Assembly: GCA_026390795.1 (NCBI GenBank)
Contig: JAPLFG010000003.1
Location: forward strand, 558,001-622,000
Source of the DNA: Ignavibacteriales bacterium
GTDB taxonomy: Bacteria > Bacteroidota > Ignavibacteria > Ignavibacteriales > Melioribacteraceae
Length of the DNA stretch: 64,000 nucleotides
Reading direction: 5' to 3'
Of this stretch, positions 53,752-61,864 are shown piece by piece. Below the pieces are notes generated by a model, which was not told where the DNA came from, did not search any database, and saw nothing but the letters and a program-made list of their open reading frames with translations. The number at the start of each line of letters is the position of its first letter. Within the stretch, counting starts at the first letter, position 1. The translations under genes and the position numbers were made by a program.

Positions 53752-55041
53752 ATGAACATTAATAAGAGTGAAAAACTATTTGAAGAAGCAAAAAAATATA
53801 TTCCGGGCGGTGTTAATTCACCGGTTCGGGCTTTCAAATCGGTCGGCGGCACTCCGCGCTTTATGTCAAAAGGAATTGGATCTAAAATGTATGATGTTGA
53901 CGGCAATGAATTCATTGATTACATCGGCAGCTGGGGTCCTCATCTATTCGGACATAATCCGGGATTCATAAAAGATGCCTTGATAAAAGCTGTAGAAAAC
54001 GGAACCAGCTTCGGCGCCCCGACAGAAATTGAAATCAAAATGGCAAAACTTATCACAGAGCTAGTACCGTCTATAGAAATGGTTAGAATGGTTAACAGCG
54101 GAACTGAAGCTACAATGAGTGCGGTACGTGCCGCAAGAGGTTATACCGGTAAAGACAAATTTATAAAGTTTGAAGGCTGCTATCACGGTCACGGAGATTT
54201 CTTCTTAATTAAAGCCGGTTCAGGCGCTTTAACATTCGGAGTCCCTACCAGCCCCGGTGTTACAAAAGGAAATGCCGCTGATACTCTTGTTGCCGATTTT
54301 AACGACATAAATTCTGTTAAGAAATTAGTTGCGCAGAATAAAAATGAAATTGCAGCTCTAATTATAGAAGCTGTGGTTGGAAATATGGGGACTGTTTGCG
54401 CTAATGATTCATTTATTCAAGAACTGCGCACAATATGCGATGAAGAGAAAATTGTATTGATATTCGATGAAGTGATGACCGGATTTCGTTTAGCCCAAGG
54501 AGGAGCTCAAGACATTCTTGGAGTTAAACCCGATCTTTCAACATTCGGAAAAATTATCGGCGGAGGTTTACCGGTTGGTGCCTATGGAGGCAGAAGAGAA
54601 ATTATGGAGATGATTTCACCAAGCGGACCGGTTTATCAAGCTGGAACATTGAGCGGTAATCCTTTGGCAATGAATGCCGGTTACGCTTCATTGTCCTTTA
54701 TTAAAGATCACCCCGAAGTTTATAAAATCCTTGAAGAGAAATCGGCTTACCTGGAAAACGGAATTAAAGATGGAATAAAATCGGTCGGCAAAAATTTTCA
54801 ATTCAACCGTATCGGTTCGATGATGACATTCTTTTTTACTGAAGAACCTGTGGTTGATTATAATTCAGCTGTAAAATCCGATACGAAACTTTACGGCAAA
54901 TATTTTCACGAGATGCTGAACCGAGGTGTTTACCTTCCGCCGGCACAGTTTGAAGCGTTGTTCGTATCAACTGCACACACAAAAGAAGATCTTGATAAAA
55001 CCATTGAGGCTAATCTAAACGCTTTAAAATCGATTTTATAG
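53752..55041 (+). CDS. hemL: Glutamate-1-semialdehyde 2,1-aminomutase
   Basis: 429 residues. Landmarks in order: KYIPGGVNSPVRAFKSVGG, IDYIGSWGPHLFGHNP, MVNSGTEATMSAVRAARG, KFEGCYHGHGD, LIFDEVMTGFRLAQGG, and STFGKIIGGGLPVGAYGG with the PLP-binding Lys. FGAPTEIE distinguishes it from other class III aminotransferases. It isomerises glutamate semialdehyde to 5-aminolevulinate, receiving its substrate from HemA. It is the last heme gene and is closed by a terminator. Confidence 0.96.
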   Translation: MNINKSEKLFEEAKKYIPGGVNSPVRAFKSVGGTPRFMSKGIGSKMYDVDGNEFIDYIGSWGPHLFGHNPGFIKDALIKAVENGTSFGAPTEIEIKMAKLITELVPSIEMVRMVNSGTEATMSAVRAARGYTGKDKFIKFEGCYHGHGDFFLIKAGSGALTFGVPTSPGVTKGNAADTLVADFNDINSVKKLVAQNKNEIAALIIEAVVGNMGTVCANDSFIQELRTICDEEKIVLIFDEVMTGFRLAQGGAQDILGVKPDLSTFGKIIGGGLPVGAYGGRREIMEMISPSGPVYQAGTLSGNPLAMNAGYASLSFIKDHPEVYKILEEKSAYLENGIKDGIKSVGKNFQFNRIGSMMTFFFTEEPVVDYNSAVKSDTKLYGKYFHEMLNRGVYLPPAQFEALFVSTAHTKEDLDKTIEANLNALKSIL

Positions 55042-55047
55042 ATTTAT

Positions 55048-55080
55048 AAAATGGCGGATGTAATTATCAGCCGTTTTTTA
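55048..55080 (+). terminator. Hairpin terminator after hemL
   Basis: A 12-base stem, AAAATGGCGGAT / ATCAGCCGTTTT, with one G-A mismatch and one G-T pair, around a GTAATT loop and running into a T tract. It starts seven bases after the hemL stop. Confidence 0.78.
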
Positions 55081-55129
55081 AAAACTTCTTATTCGTTAAT
55101 GAAGTTTGGTCAAAATATCTATTAATTCT

Positions 55130-55537
55130 TTATGCAATTCCTTTGCTGTTAAAAAATGATGTATACTTTTTATCGGAACCGGCAATGTGTTGTGTGAGCC
55201 AATCTTTCAAAAAATTCATCAGGTCCATCGTTAGAACGCTACCGCCATTATTATAACCTTCAACAAATTTCTTTACTTGTGCTACAAGATCGGCATGCTG
55301 CCTTTTATGAATAATTGTTTCCGGATAACCATACTTTTCAAACAATTTTTCCTCAAATCCAAAGTGATAAACTGTATAACTAACCAGCTCATTCAATACA
55401 CTACCTAAAATTTCCTTTCCCTTTCCTAATTTCATCCCATCGTGTAGATTGTTAATCAACTCAACTAATTTTTTATGCTGTAAATCAACATCTTTTACTC
55501 CAACTGAATAGCTATCGCTCCAATTTAAAAGCGCCAT
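55130..55537 (-). CDS. Bacteriohemerythrin
   Basis: 135 residues. All seven di-iron ligands are present at the expected spacing: His21 (DLQHKKL), His58 and Glu62 (YHFGFEE), His77 and His81 (HKRQH), His117 and Asp122 (TQHIAGSD). The N-terminus WSDSYSVGVKDVD is the family start. It is a single-domain, soluble cytoplasmic protein that binds oxygen reversibly, useful to a micro-oxic organism with oxygen-sensitive enzymes such as HemN. It lies convergent to hemL; 242 bases without a gene separate it from the radical SAM gene. Confidence 0.93.
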   Translation of the reverse strand: MALLNWSDSYSVGVKDVDLQHKKLVELINNLHDGMKLGKGKEILGSVLNELVSYTVYHFGFEEKLFEKYGYPETIIHKRQHADLVAQVKKFVEGYNNGGSVLTMDLMNFLKDWLTQHIAGSDKKYTSFFNSKGIA

Positions 55538-55779
55538 AAAATATTTCCTTCTTTTAATTAGTATTAATAATGAAGATTGATAATACTCTGTTTTGAATAT
55601 TGCACAATTTCCAAAAACCAGTAATGGTTAAACCAGCCTTTTTCTTTTGTCTTATTATCGGATATTTTAAGAAATATTTTAATTACACTTCTGTTATATG
55701 TAAACCTGTAAAGTTTATTTTGATGCTTCCATTTGAGGAATAATTTTTAGATTTGCTACAGCAATAGTCTAGATAATAA

Positions 55780-56769
55780 TTGATGACACCTATTCCTTCT
55801 TATATAAAACTTTATAATTCCGGCAAGCTTTATAAAAAAGCTGAGGCTGCCGAAGAAATATTAAAATCATGCAAAAGTTGTCCGCGTGGCTGCGAAGTTG
55901 ACCGGACCAAGGGAAATACAAGTTTTTGTCAAAGCGGTTTTTTGCCAATAGTTTCGTCGTACACTGCTCATTTTGGGGAAGAGCCCGTTCTTTCGGGATC
56001 GCGCGGTGCGGGAAATATTTTTTTTGGTAATTGTAATCTTCGCTGCATCTTCTGCCAAAATTATGAGATAAGCCAGAATTCGGAAAACGAAATGAAAAAC
56101 GAAGTTACTCACAAGCGTCTTGCCGATATAATGATAGAACTTCAAGATAGAAAGTGCCATAATATAGGACTTGTTTCGCCAACTCATTTCTCTGCACAAA
56201 TTTTAAAATCAATTCTATTTGCAGTCGAAGAGGGATTACAACTTCCAATCATTTATAACACCAACGGATATGATTCCGTTGAAATGCTTAAACTTTATGA
56301 TGGTGTAATTGATATTTACTTACCCGATTTTAAATACGGCAGCAATCAATCTGCAAAAACTTATTCTTTAGCCGAGGATTATTTTGATCATGCAAAAGAA
56401 GCGCTAAAGGAGATGTTTCGTCAAGTTGGCGATGAACTTATTTATGATGGTGATGTTGTAGTCCGCGGATTAATCATTCGGCATCTGGTTCTGCCAAATA
56501 ATTTGGCTGAATCGGAAAAAGTATTTCAATTTATTGCAGAGGAGTTGAGTACCAGGGTTCATATTTCTCTTATGTCTCAATATTTTCCTACAAACAAGGC
56601 GCACACAAATATTTTAATTGACCGCGCGCTTCGTAAATCGGAATATGAGAAGGCAGTTGAGCTGATGGGAAAATACGGATTACATAATGGATGGATTCAA
56701 GAAATGGGAAGCGGTGATAATTACAAACCATATTTCAACGAAGACAGAGCAAATCCCTTTAAGAATTGA
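55780..56769 (+). CDS. Radical SAM protein, PflX/COG1313-like
   Basis: 329 residues. The radical SAM cluster motif is GNCNLRCIFCQNYEIS (about 85-100), preceded by an N-terminal Cys group CKSCPRGCEVDR...CQSG (about 30-50) that could hold another Fe-S centre. GLVSPTHFSAQIL and YNTNGYDSVEML resemble pyruvate formate-lyase activase-type proteins. The COG1313 group has no firmly known substrate, and no glycyl-radical enzyme gene is visible nearby. A 240-base region upstream of it shows nothing recognised. Confidence 0.87.
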   Translation: MMTPIPSYIKLYNSGKLYKKAEAAEEILKSCKSCPRGCEVDRTKGNTSFCQSGFLPIVSSYTAHFGEEPVLSGSRGAGNIFFGNCNLRCIFCQNYEISQNSENEMKNEVTHKRLADIMIELQDRKCHNIGLVSPTHFSAQILKSILFAVEEGLQLPIIYNTNGYDSVEMLKLYDGVIDIYLPDFKYGSNQSAKTYSLAEDYFDHAKEALKEMFRQVGDELIYDGDVVVRGLIIRHLVLPNNLAESEKVFQFIAEELSTRVHISLMSQYFPTNKAHTNILIDRALRKSEYEKAVELMGKYGLHNGWIQEMGSGDNYKPYFNEDRANPFKN

Positions 56770-56792
56770 GCGGTCCAATTAATACTAATCAA

Positions 56793-57179
56793 TTAAATTT
56801 TTCTTGTAGTCCGTACTATTTTTTTCAACACAACTTCAATTCGTTCATAAAGTTGAGTTACAAATTTCGTCTTTAGCAGATAATCATCTACACCCATTTG
56901 AATTATCTTTTCCACATATTCTTTTTCATCGTGATTCGTCATTATCACTACAGCAACCTGGCGGGTTCTATTTTGAATTTTTTCTAAAAATTGAACACCA
57001 TTCATATTAGGCATTTCGAGATCCAAAAAGACAATATGCGGTCTCTCTTTTTCAAAAGAGATTAAACCGCTGGCTCCGTCATCAGCTTCAAAAACTTTTG
57101 AATCAAATTTTTTCTCTAATAATCTTTTGAGTAAGGTCCTAAATCCTTTATCGTCTTCTATTAACAATACTCTTTTCAT
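56793..57179 (-). CDS. Stand-alone receiver-domain response regulator
   Basis: 128 residues. RVLLIEDDKGFRTLLKRLLEKKF provides the acidic pair, VFLDLEMPNMNG the acceptor Asp (about 53), VVIMTNHDEKEY the switch region and YLLKTKF the Lys. There is a short basic tail but no DNA-binding domain. The partner kinase is not evident. Convergent with the radical SAM gene, 23 bases apart. Confidence 0.85.
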   Translation of the reverse strand: MKRVLLIEDDKGFRTLLKRLLEKKFDSKVFEADDGASGLISFEKERPHIVFLDLEMPNMNGVQFLEKIQNRTRQVAVVIMTNHDEKEYVEKIIQMGVDDYLLKTKFVTQLYERIEVVLKKIVRTTRKI

Positions 57180-57249
57180 TTGTTTCTCTGTGGTCTATAG
57201 GTAATTATCAGATTAATTTGTAGAATCCTCTGAAATATTAATTAAGGAT

Positions 57250-57342
57250 TGTCATTGCGATCCCGATGAAATCGGGAGAAGCAATCTCGATTATGATTTA
57301 GAATCGAAGTTTTGAGTTTGCTTCACTTCGTTCGCAAAGACA
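57250..57342. repeat. Palindromic intergenic repeat, TGTCATTGCGA type
   Basis: Begins TGTCATTGCGA and ends in the near-inverse TCGCAAAGACA, with inner parts (GAGAAGCAATCTC, TTGCTTCACTTCG) that also pair. This is the familiar bounded palindrome dispersed between genes in many Bacteroidota-related genomes. It lies in the 400-base gap before the acyl-CoA synthetase gene end, in which no gene is seen. Confidence 0.7.
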
Positions 57343-57446
57343 GTCTTTGGAATTTTTCAGAGATCTCTAGTAATTAATTTATAATATCCATGTTGGAACT
57401 TCAATATACGATTAGAACTTATAAAAACATCTGCAAATATTTAAAA

Positions 57447-57529
57447 TGTCATTTCGATTGAGCGAAGCGACTGAGAAATCTTTCTCAATACAAAGACTTC
57501 TCTCCCGCTAAAGCGGGATCGAAGTGACA
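57447..57529. repeat. Palindromic intergenic repeat, TGTCATTTCGA type
   Basis: Begins TGTCATTTCGA and ends TCGAAGTGACA, with a perfect inner palindrome CCCGCTAAAGCGGG (57504-57517). It is a second, related but not identical, copy 105 bases after the first. Part of it (TTGAGCGAAGCGA) also resembles the right arm of the element at 44211-44231. Confidence 0.7.
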
Positions 57530-57581
57530 AAAATTAATTTTTCAAAGAGACTTTATATTTATCGTAACTATCTTTCCAAGT

Positions 57582-59492
57582 TTATTTCAACCGGCTAATA
57601 ATTGTTAGGTTTTGATGATTGCAAATATCTTTCCCTTCTTGTGTATATAAATATTCAATTCTGTTTTGATAGAACTCAGTAATTTTTCCGCGAACCATTT
57701 TCAATGTGCTGTTCATAAATTTATTCTGTTCTGTAAATCCTTCACCCAAAATTGCAATTGCAGAGGGAATCCATCGTTCCGGAAATTGTCCTTCATAAAT
57801 TCCGCCGGTCCTAAATTTTGCAACTTCACTTTCCAACATTTTCAAAATTGCTTTCTGTTCTTCAATGGAATTGTAAGAGATTTTATTTTCATCAGCCCAT
57901 TTTATAATTGCTTCCTTGTTGGGGACTATCAAAGCAATGGTATAAGGCGACTGATTATTATAGAGCATCACTTGATCTATAAATGCAGAATGTTCGGTTA
58001 ACGCCTCTTCAATTCCTTCAGGACTATATTTTTCTCCGTCGCTGCTTATCAATAAACTTTTAAATCTCCCGAGAACATAAAGAAAACCATCACTATCCAG
58101 ATAACCAAGATCTCCGGTATAGAGCCAATCCTCTTTTATTACTTCTTTAGTTGCCGCTTCATTCTTCCAGTAGCCAACCATAACATTTTCACCCTTAACT
58201 ACAATTTCCCCTTTTTCTCCGATTGGAAGTTCATTCCCATCGGTGCCGCAAATCTTTACCTGCAGATCAGCAACGATTGCACCCGAAGAACCAAGTTTAT
58301 GCTTACTTGGAACATTCGCTGAGATTACGGGCGCGGCTTCAGTTAAACCGTATCCTTGAAACATTGGAATTCCTAAAGCATAAAAGAAGAATTGAAGCTC
58401 AACATCAAGAAGCGCTCCTCCGCCGATGAAAAATTCCAAACGTCCTCCAAAATTCTTTCGAATCTTACTGAAAAGAATTTTATCATAAAAAGTATAAAGC
58501 GGTTTTTGAAAAATCTTTTTTCCCTTTCCTTTGTTCCAGCCGTTCCCGTTATATGAGTAAGCAACTTCAAGCGCTTTTTTAAACATTTTTTCAACGACTT
58601 TTCCTTTTTCGGCAATTCCATTCTCAATATTTTTTCTGAAATTCTTTGCAAGTGCCGGGACACTTAATAAAAAAGTCGGCTTAATTTCTCTAATATTCTT
58701 CGGGACATTTTTCAAAGTCTCAAGCATAGTCTTGCCCTGTTGAACGGAAGCCATACTTGCACCGTTTTTCATTAACGTATAGATTCCCGCAGTGTGTGCA
58801 AAGGCGTGGTCCCATGGAAGCATCAACAAAGAAACATACCGCTCCGGTATTGGAAGAAGTTTTGATGATTGTTCAACATTCGCTGTATAATTTCTGTGTG
58901 TAAGAATTATTCCTTTTGGGTCGGCGGTCGTTCCTGAAGTGTAACAGATATTGGCATAATCATTTTCAGAAATTGAATTCCATCTGTTTTCAAATTCTTT
59001 TCTCGAAGTAGAAAGATATTCTTCTCCCCTCTCGAAGAGTTCACCAATAAATATTTCATCTTCATCGAGCGAACCCGGTTTATCCAATAATATAATTTTT
59101 TCTAAATCCGGCAGATCATTTTTAATTTTTCTGATTTTAGATGCCTGATTTTGCGATACAACTACTATCCTGCAGCCGGAATGCGCCAATCTGAATTTAA
59201 GATCGGTTAGCTCTTCAATCTTAGTTGATATGGGAACGTTAATTGCGCCGGCGAATAAAATACCAAGTTCGCTGACTACCCAATAATTTCTTCCTTCTGA
59301 GATGAGAGCAATTCTGTCACCTCTCTTAATTCCGTATTTTATTAATCCTGCGGCAAACTTGTGAATTAGAATCTGCATCCCTGCATAAGTTGTCCCCTCA
59401 TACTTCTCATTTGTTTTTTCCCACATCAAAACATTTTTGGAAAATCGGGATACGCTTTCTTCGAATAAATTTGGGAGTGTCCTTTCTTTCAC
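57582..59492 (-). CDS. AMP-forming long-chain acyl-CoA synthetase
   Basis: 636 residues. The ATP loop is NICYTSGTTADPKGIILTH (about 182-200), the A4-type motif is MFQGYGLTEAAPVIS (about 385), and the hinge region is YTGDLGYLDSDGFLYVLGRFKSLL with the Asp and Arg that cap the acyl-AMP. The C-terminal domain holds GEKYSPEGIEEAL. A 40-residue insertion near 310-350 (NGWNKGKGKK) is like that in the FAA1/long-chain group. It activates fatty acids to acyl-CoA. No other fatty-acid genes lie nearby, and it is followed by the repeat-rich gap. Confidence 0.9.
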   Translation of the reverse strand: MKERTLPNLFEESVSRFSKNVLMWEKTNEKYEGTTYAGMQILIHKFAAGLIKYGIKRGDRIALISEGRNYWVVSELGILFAGAINVPISTKIEELTDLKFRLAHSGCRIVVVSQNQASKIRKIKNDLPDLEKIILLDKPGSLDEDEIFIGELFERGEEYLSTSRKEFENRWNSISENDYANICYTSGTTADPKGIILTHRNYTANVEQSSKLLPIPERYVSLLMLPWDHAFAHTAGIYTLMKNGASMASVQQGKTMLETLKNVPKNIREIKPTFLLSVPALAKNFRKNIENGIAEKGKVVEKMFKKALEVAYSYNGNGWNKGKGKKIFQKPLYTFYDKILFSKIRKNFGGRLEFFIGGGALLDVELQFFFYALGIPMFQGYGLTEAAPVISANVPSKHKLGSSGAIVADLQVKICGTDGNELPIGEKGEIVVKGENVMVGYWKNEAATKEVIKEDWLYTGDLGYLDSDGFLYVLGRFKSLLISSDGEKYSPEGIEEALTEHSAFIDQVMLYNNQSPYTIALIVPNKEAIIKWADENKISYNSIEEQKAILKMLESEVAKFRTGGIYEGQFPERWIPSAIAILGEGFTEQNKFMNSTLKMVRGKITEFYQNRIEYLYTQEGKDICNHQNLTIISRLK

Positions 59493-59590
59493 TTTTTTAT
59501 CCTGATGTTTTCTTATAAGATGTATTCAAAATAATACTTTGGCAGGGAATAAACACCAGTATGTTTATGAAGTTGTAACAGCTATAAAGA

Positions 59591-59676
59591 TAATAGAACA
59601 CGGATTATCATGATCAAATATGATTAATGAAGATCATAATAAATCATAATCATCTTAGTAAATCAGTGTTCTATTA
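59591..59676. repeat. Long hairpin element upstream of the acyl-CoA synthetase gene
   Basis: TAATAGAACACGGATT at 59591-59606 is the inverse, with one mismatch, of AATCAGTGTTCTATTA at 59661-59676; the middle (GATCAAATATGATT, GATCATAATAAATCATAATC) is itself partly self-complementary. The rest of the 250-base gap shows nothing else. Confidence 0.6.
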
Positions 59677-59743
59677 AAAAAATAATTTTATCTACAGCTA
59701 AAATATTCTTTACTTATTTTAAAAAGTATTCTTCCGAAATTAA

Positions 59744-60382
59744 TTAGAAATAAAATCTGAATCCGACTCGCAGCATTACACCGCTCATATCATAACTTCG
59801 TTCAAATATATGTTTGATTCCCGTACCGGCATCTCTAACTTCATACTGCCAGCTTGGTTTTGATGAATGATACGATATTTCCGCAATCGCATCGGATCTC
59901 TTTCCAAGTTCATACATTAAACCGAATCCGAGCCGCCATGAAAAATCATACGCACCTTGAAATTTATCGTCATTTGGATTTGTATAATCTCTATAAAAAA
60001 TTAACAGTACTTCAATTCCTGCAGCGCCGGTTACAAATGCTCTCGTCCGCGGTGCGACAGGCCAATTACCTGAAATGCTCGCCATTAACGGGATTGAATG
60101 CAAATTAGTCTTTGCGCGGAGTTCGTTTAATGTACTGTTTGGACCGTAAATATCATTGATCTGGGAAACAAATTTTTGATCTACATAATTTTTATTGAAC
60201 CAATCAACACTGTACCCAATCAGAAAATTATCATCTACATACCAGCCCCCTTCGTATCCAATAATGAATCCCGCATCTGTAGCCCCGGGACTGAACATTC
60301 CCAATTTAAAGGATGAGAATCTTGATTGAGCCGATAATATAATTGGAAGGAATACAATTAAAAACAATACCACTTTCTTCAT
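59744..60382 (-). CDS. Exported outer-membrane beta-barrel protein
   Basis: 212 residues with a signal peptide ending at IILSAQ. The mature chain is made of alternating strands (FSSFKLGMFSPGA, GFIIGYEGGWYVD, FLIGYSVDWF, FSWRLGFGLMYELG, AIAEISYHSS) and ends MLRVGFRFYF, a C-terminal Phe barrel signal, so it probably sits in the outer membrane as an eight- to ten-strand barrel of the OmpA/OprF-like or OMP_b-brl class. No functional motif is visible. It is encoded alone, divergent from the oxidoreductase gene. Confidence 0.7.
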   Translation of the reverse strand: MKKVVLFLIVFLPIILSAQSRFSSFKLGMFSPGATDAGFIIGYEGGWYVDDNFLIGYSVDWFNKNYVDQKFVSQINDIYGPNSTLNELRAKTNLHSIPLMASISGNWPVAPRTRAFVTGAAGIEVLLIFYRDYTNPNDDKFQGAYDFSWRLGFGLMYELGKRSDAIAEISYHSSKPSWQYEVRDAGTGIKHIFERSYDMSGVMLRVGFRFYF

Positions 60383-60767
60383 GACCTATCTCTCATTTTA
60401 ATGACCGGATTGTTAAACAATTAAAGTGCCAGGAATAATTTTAATTTTATCTCTTATTTCGATGCTTTAAAATAGATTTTGTTTCGGATAATAAACAACG
60501 GGGTTAATTTAATGGACGAAAAAATCTCCGGCGAAGTGAACGGTTTGCATGATATGCATTTTTTTCGAAGCACCCGCCTTAAAGCTATTTTCAAAACAAC
60601 GGAAGAGCCACAACCTCTTCCCTACATTTCATCATATTTCCGATATACTATATAAGTCTCTAAAAAGAAATTATTCCCCGCTAAGGATTATTTATAAAGA
60701 AAAATCTGACTTTACTACTCAATCATATTTTTATATTTTTTAATTAAGAACAAACAAAATCAAGAAG
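60383..60767. other. 385-base intergenic region with one doubtful short ORF
   Basis: The spacer holds a 47-codon frame (60512-60655, MDEKISGEVNGL to YFRYTI) preceded by GGGGTTAATTTA, too weak to call as a gene. Inside it, GGAAGAG (60601-60607) and CTCTTCC (60615-60621) make a 7-bp hairpin. The remainder is AT-rich and unassigned; promoters for both flanking genes should be here. Confidence 0.35.
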
Positions 60768-61760
60768 ATGAGAATGAAAAAAATCAAATGGGGATTCTTA
60801 GGAACTGGCAGAATCGCTCACAAATTGGCGGATGCAATTAAAGTAGTTGATAGTACAGAACTTTATGCGATCGGTTCCCGCAATAAGGAGTCAGCAATAA
60901 AATTTGCAGAAGAATATAACGTACCCAAGGCTTACAGCAGTTATGAAGAAGTAATGAAAGATCCGGATGTAGATGTAATCTATATTGCAACTCCGCACAA
61001 TCTCCATTTTGAGAATACTATGGCAGCACTCGAGAACAACAAACATGTATTGTGCGAAAAACCTCTTGGAGTAAATCTGAAAGAAGTCCAAAAGATGGTC
61101 AACAAAGCGAAAGAGAAAAATCTTTTTCTTATGGAAGGTCTCTGGTCGCGGTTCCTTCCGAACATAATTAAAACAAAAGAACTTGTTGATTCGGGTGAGA
61201 TAGGAACGGTGAAATTTTTAAGAGCGGACTTTGCCTTTAAATCCCTAAACGGACCCGAACACAGGCAGTTTAATATAGATCTTTGCGGCGGGACACTCTT
61301 AGATATCGGGATTTATAATGTCTTCTTATCGCTGTTAATCTTAGGCAAACCAAAATCATTCATCGCTTCCGCGGGATTGAGTCCGCAAGGTGGCGACAAT
61401 ACATGCAGTTGCACTTTTAAATATGATAACGATACACTTGCAGTTCTATTTTCCTCATTTCTTGTAAACATACCAACTACCGTAGAAATCCATGGTGGAA
61501 AAGGAAAAATTTTTTTAGAACATCTTTGGTTCTGCCCCGGCAATGTAAAAATAATATATGATGACGGAAGTGAAAAAACGTTCAAGTTTGATCTCAGAGG
61601 CAACGGATACGAATACGAAGTTGAGGAAGTTGTGAGATGCATTCAGGCGGGAAAAACCCAAAGTGACTTAATGAGCTGGGATAAAAGTATTGAACTAATA
61701 AGTATGCTTGATGCAATCCGTAAAGAGTGCGGAATTGCTTATCCTAAACATGATTTATGA
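60768..61760 (+). CDS. Gfo/Idh/MocA-family oxidoreductase
   Basis: 330 residues. The NAD(P)-binding start is IKWGFLGTGRIAHKLADAI (GxGxxA), followed by VYIATPHNLHFENTMAAL and the family motif HVLCEKPLGVNL (EKP, about 97-99). The C-terminal half contains GGTLLDIGIYNVFLSLLILG, the conserved D-x-G/x-H-type segment of this family. It would oxidise or reduce a sugar, inositol or related alcohol. The substrate and role are not given by context. A bidirectional terminator follows. Confidence 0.9.
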   Translation: MRMKKIKWGFLGTGRIAHKLADAIKVVDSTELYAIGSRNKESAIKFAEEYNVPKAYSSYEEVMKDPDVDVIYIATPHNLHFENTMAALENNKHVLCEKPLGVNLKEVQKMVNKAKEKNLFLMEGLWSRFLPNIIKTKELVDSGEIGTVKFLRADFAFKSLNGPEHRQFNIDLCGGTLLDIGIYNVFLSLLILGKPKSFIASAGLSPQGGDNTCSCTFKYDNDTLAVLFSSFLVNIPTTVEIHGGKGKIFLEHLWFCPGNVKIIYDDGSEKTFKFDLRGNGYEYEVEEVVRCIQAGKTQSDLMSWDKSIELISMLDAIRKECGIAYPKHDL

Positions 61761-61805
61761 TATAAATGAGTTATTAGAATTATCAGTACGAAGAAATTTA
61801 AAAAG

Positions 61806-61834
61806 AAAGACCCCGTCTAATAACGGGGTCTTTT
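61806..61834. terminator. Bidirectional terminator between Gfo/Idh/MocA gene and ccmF
   Basis: An 11-bp perfect stem AAAGACCCCGT / ACGGGGTCTTT with a six-base loop, T's on the right (plus strand) and an A-rich stretch on the left giving T's on the minus strand. It can end transcription from both convergent genes. Confidence 0.9.
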
Positions 61835-61864
61835 GTCTAAAAACTAACAGCTCGTAGCTAATTA

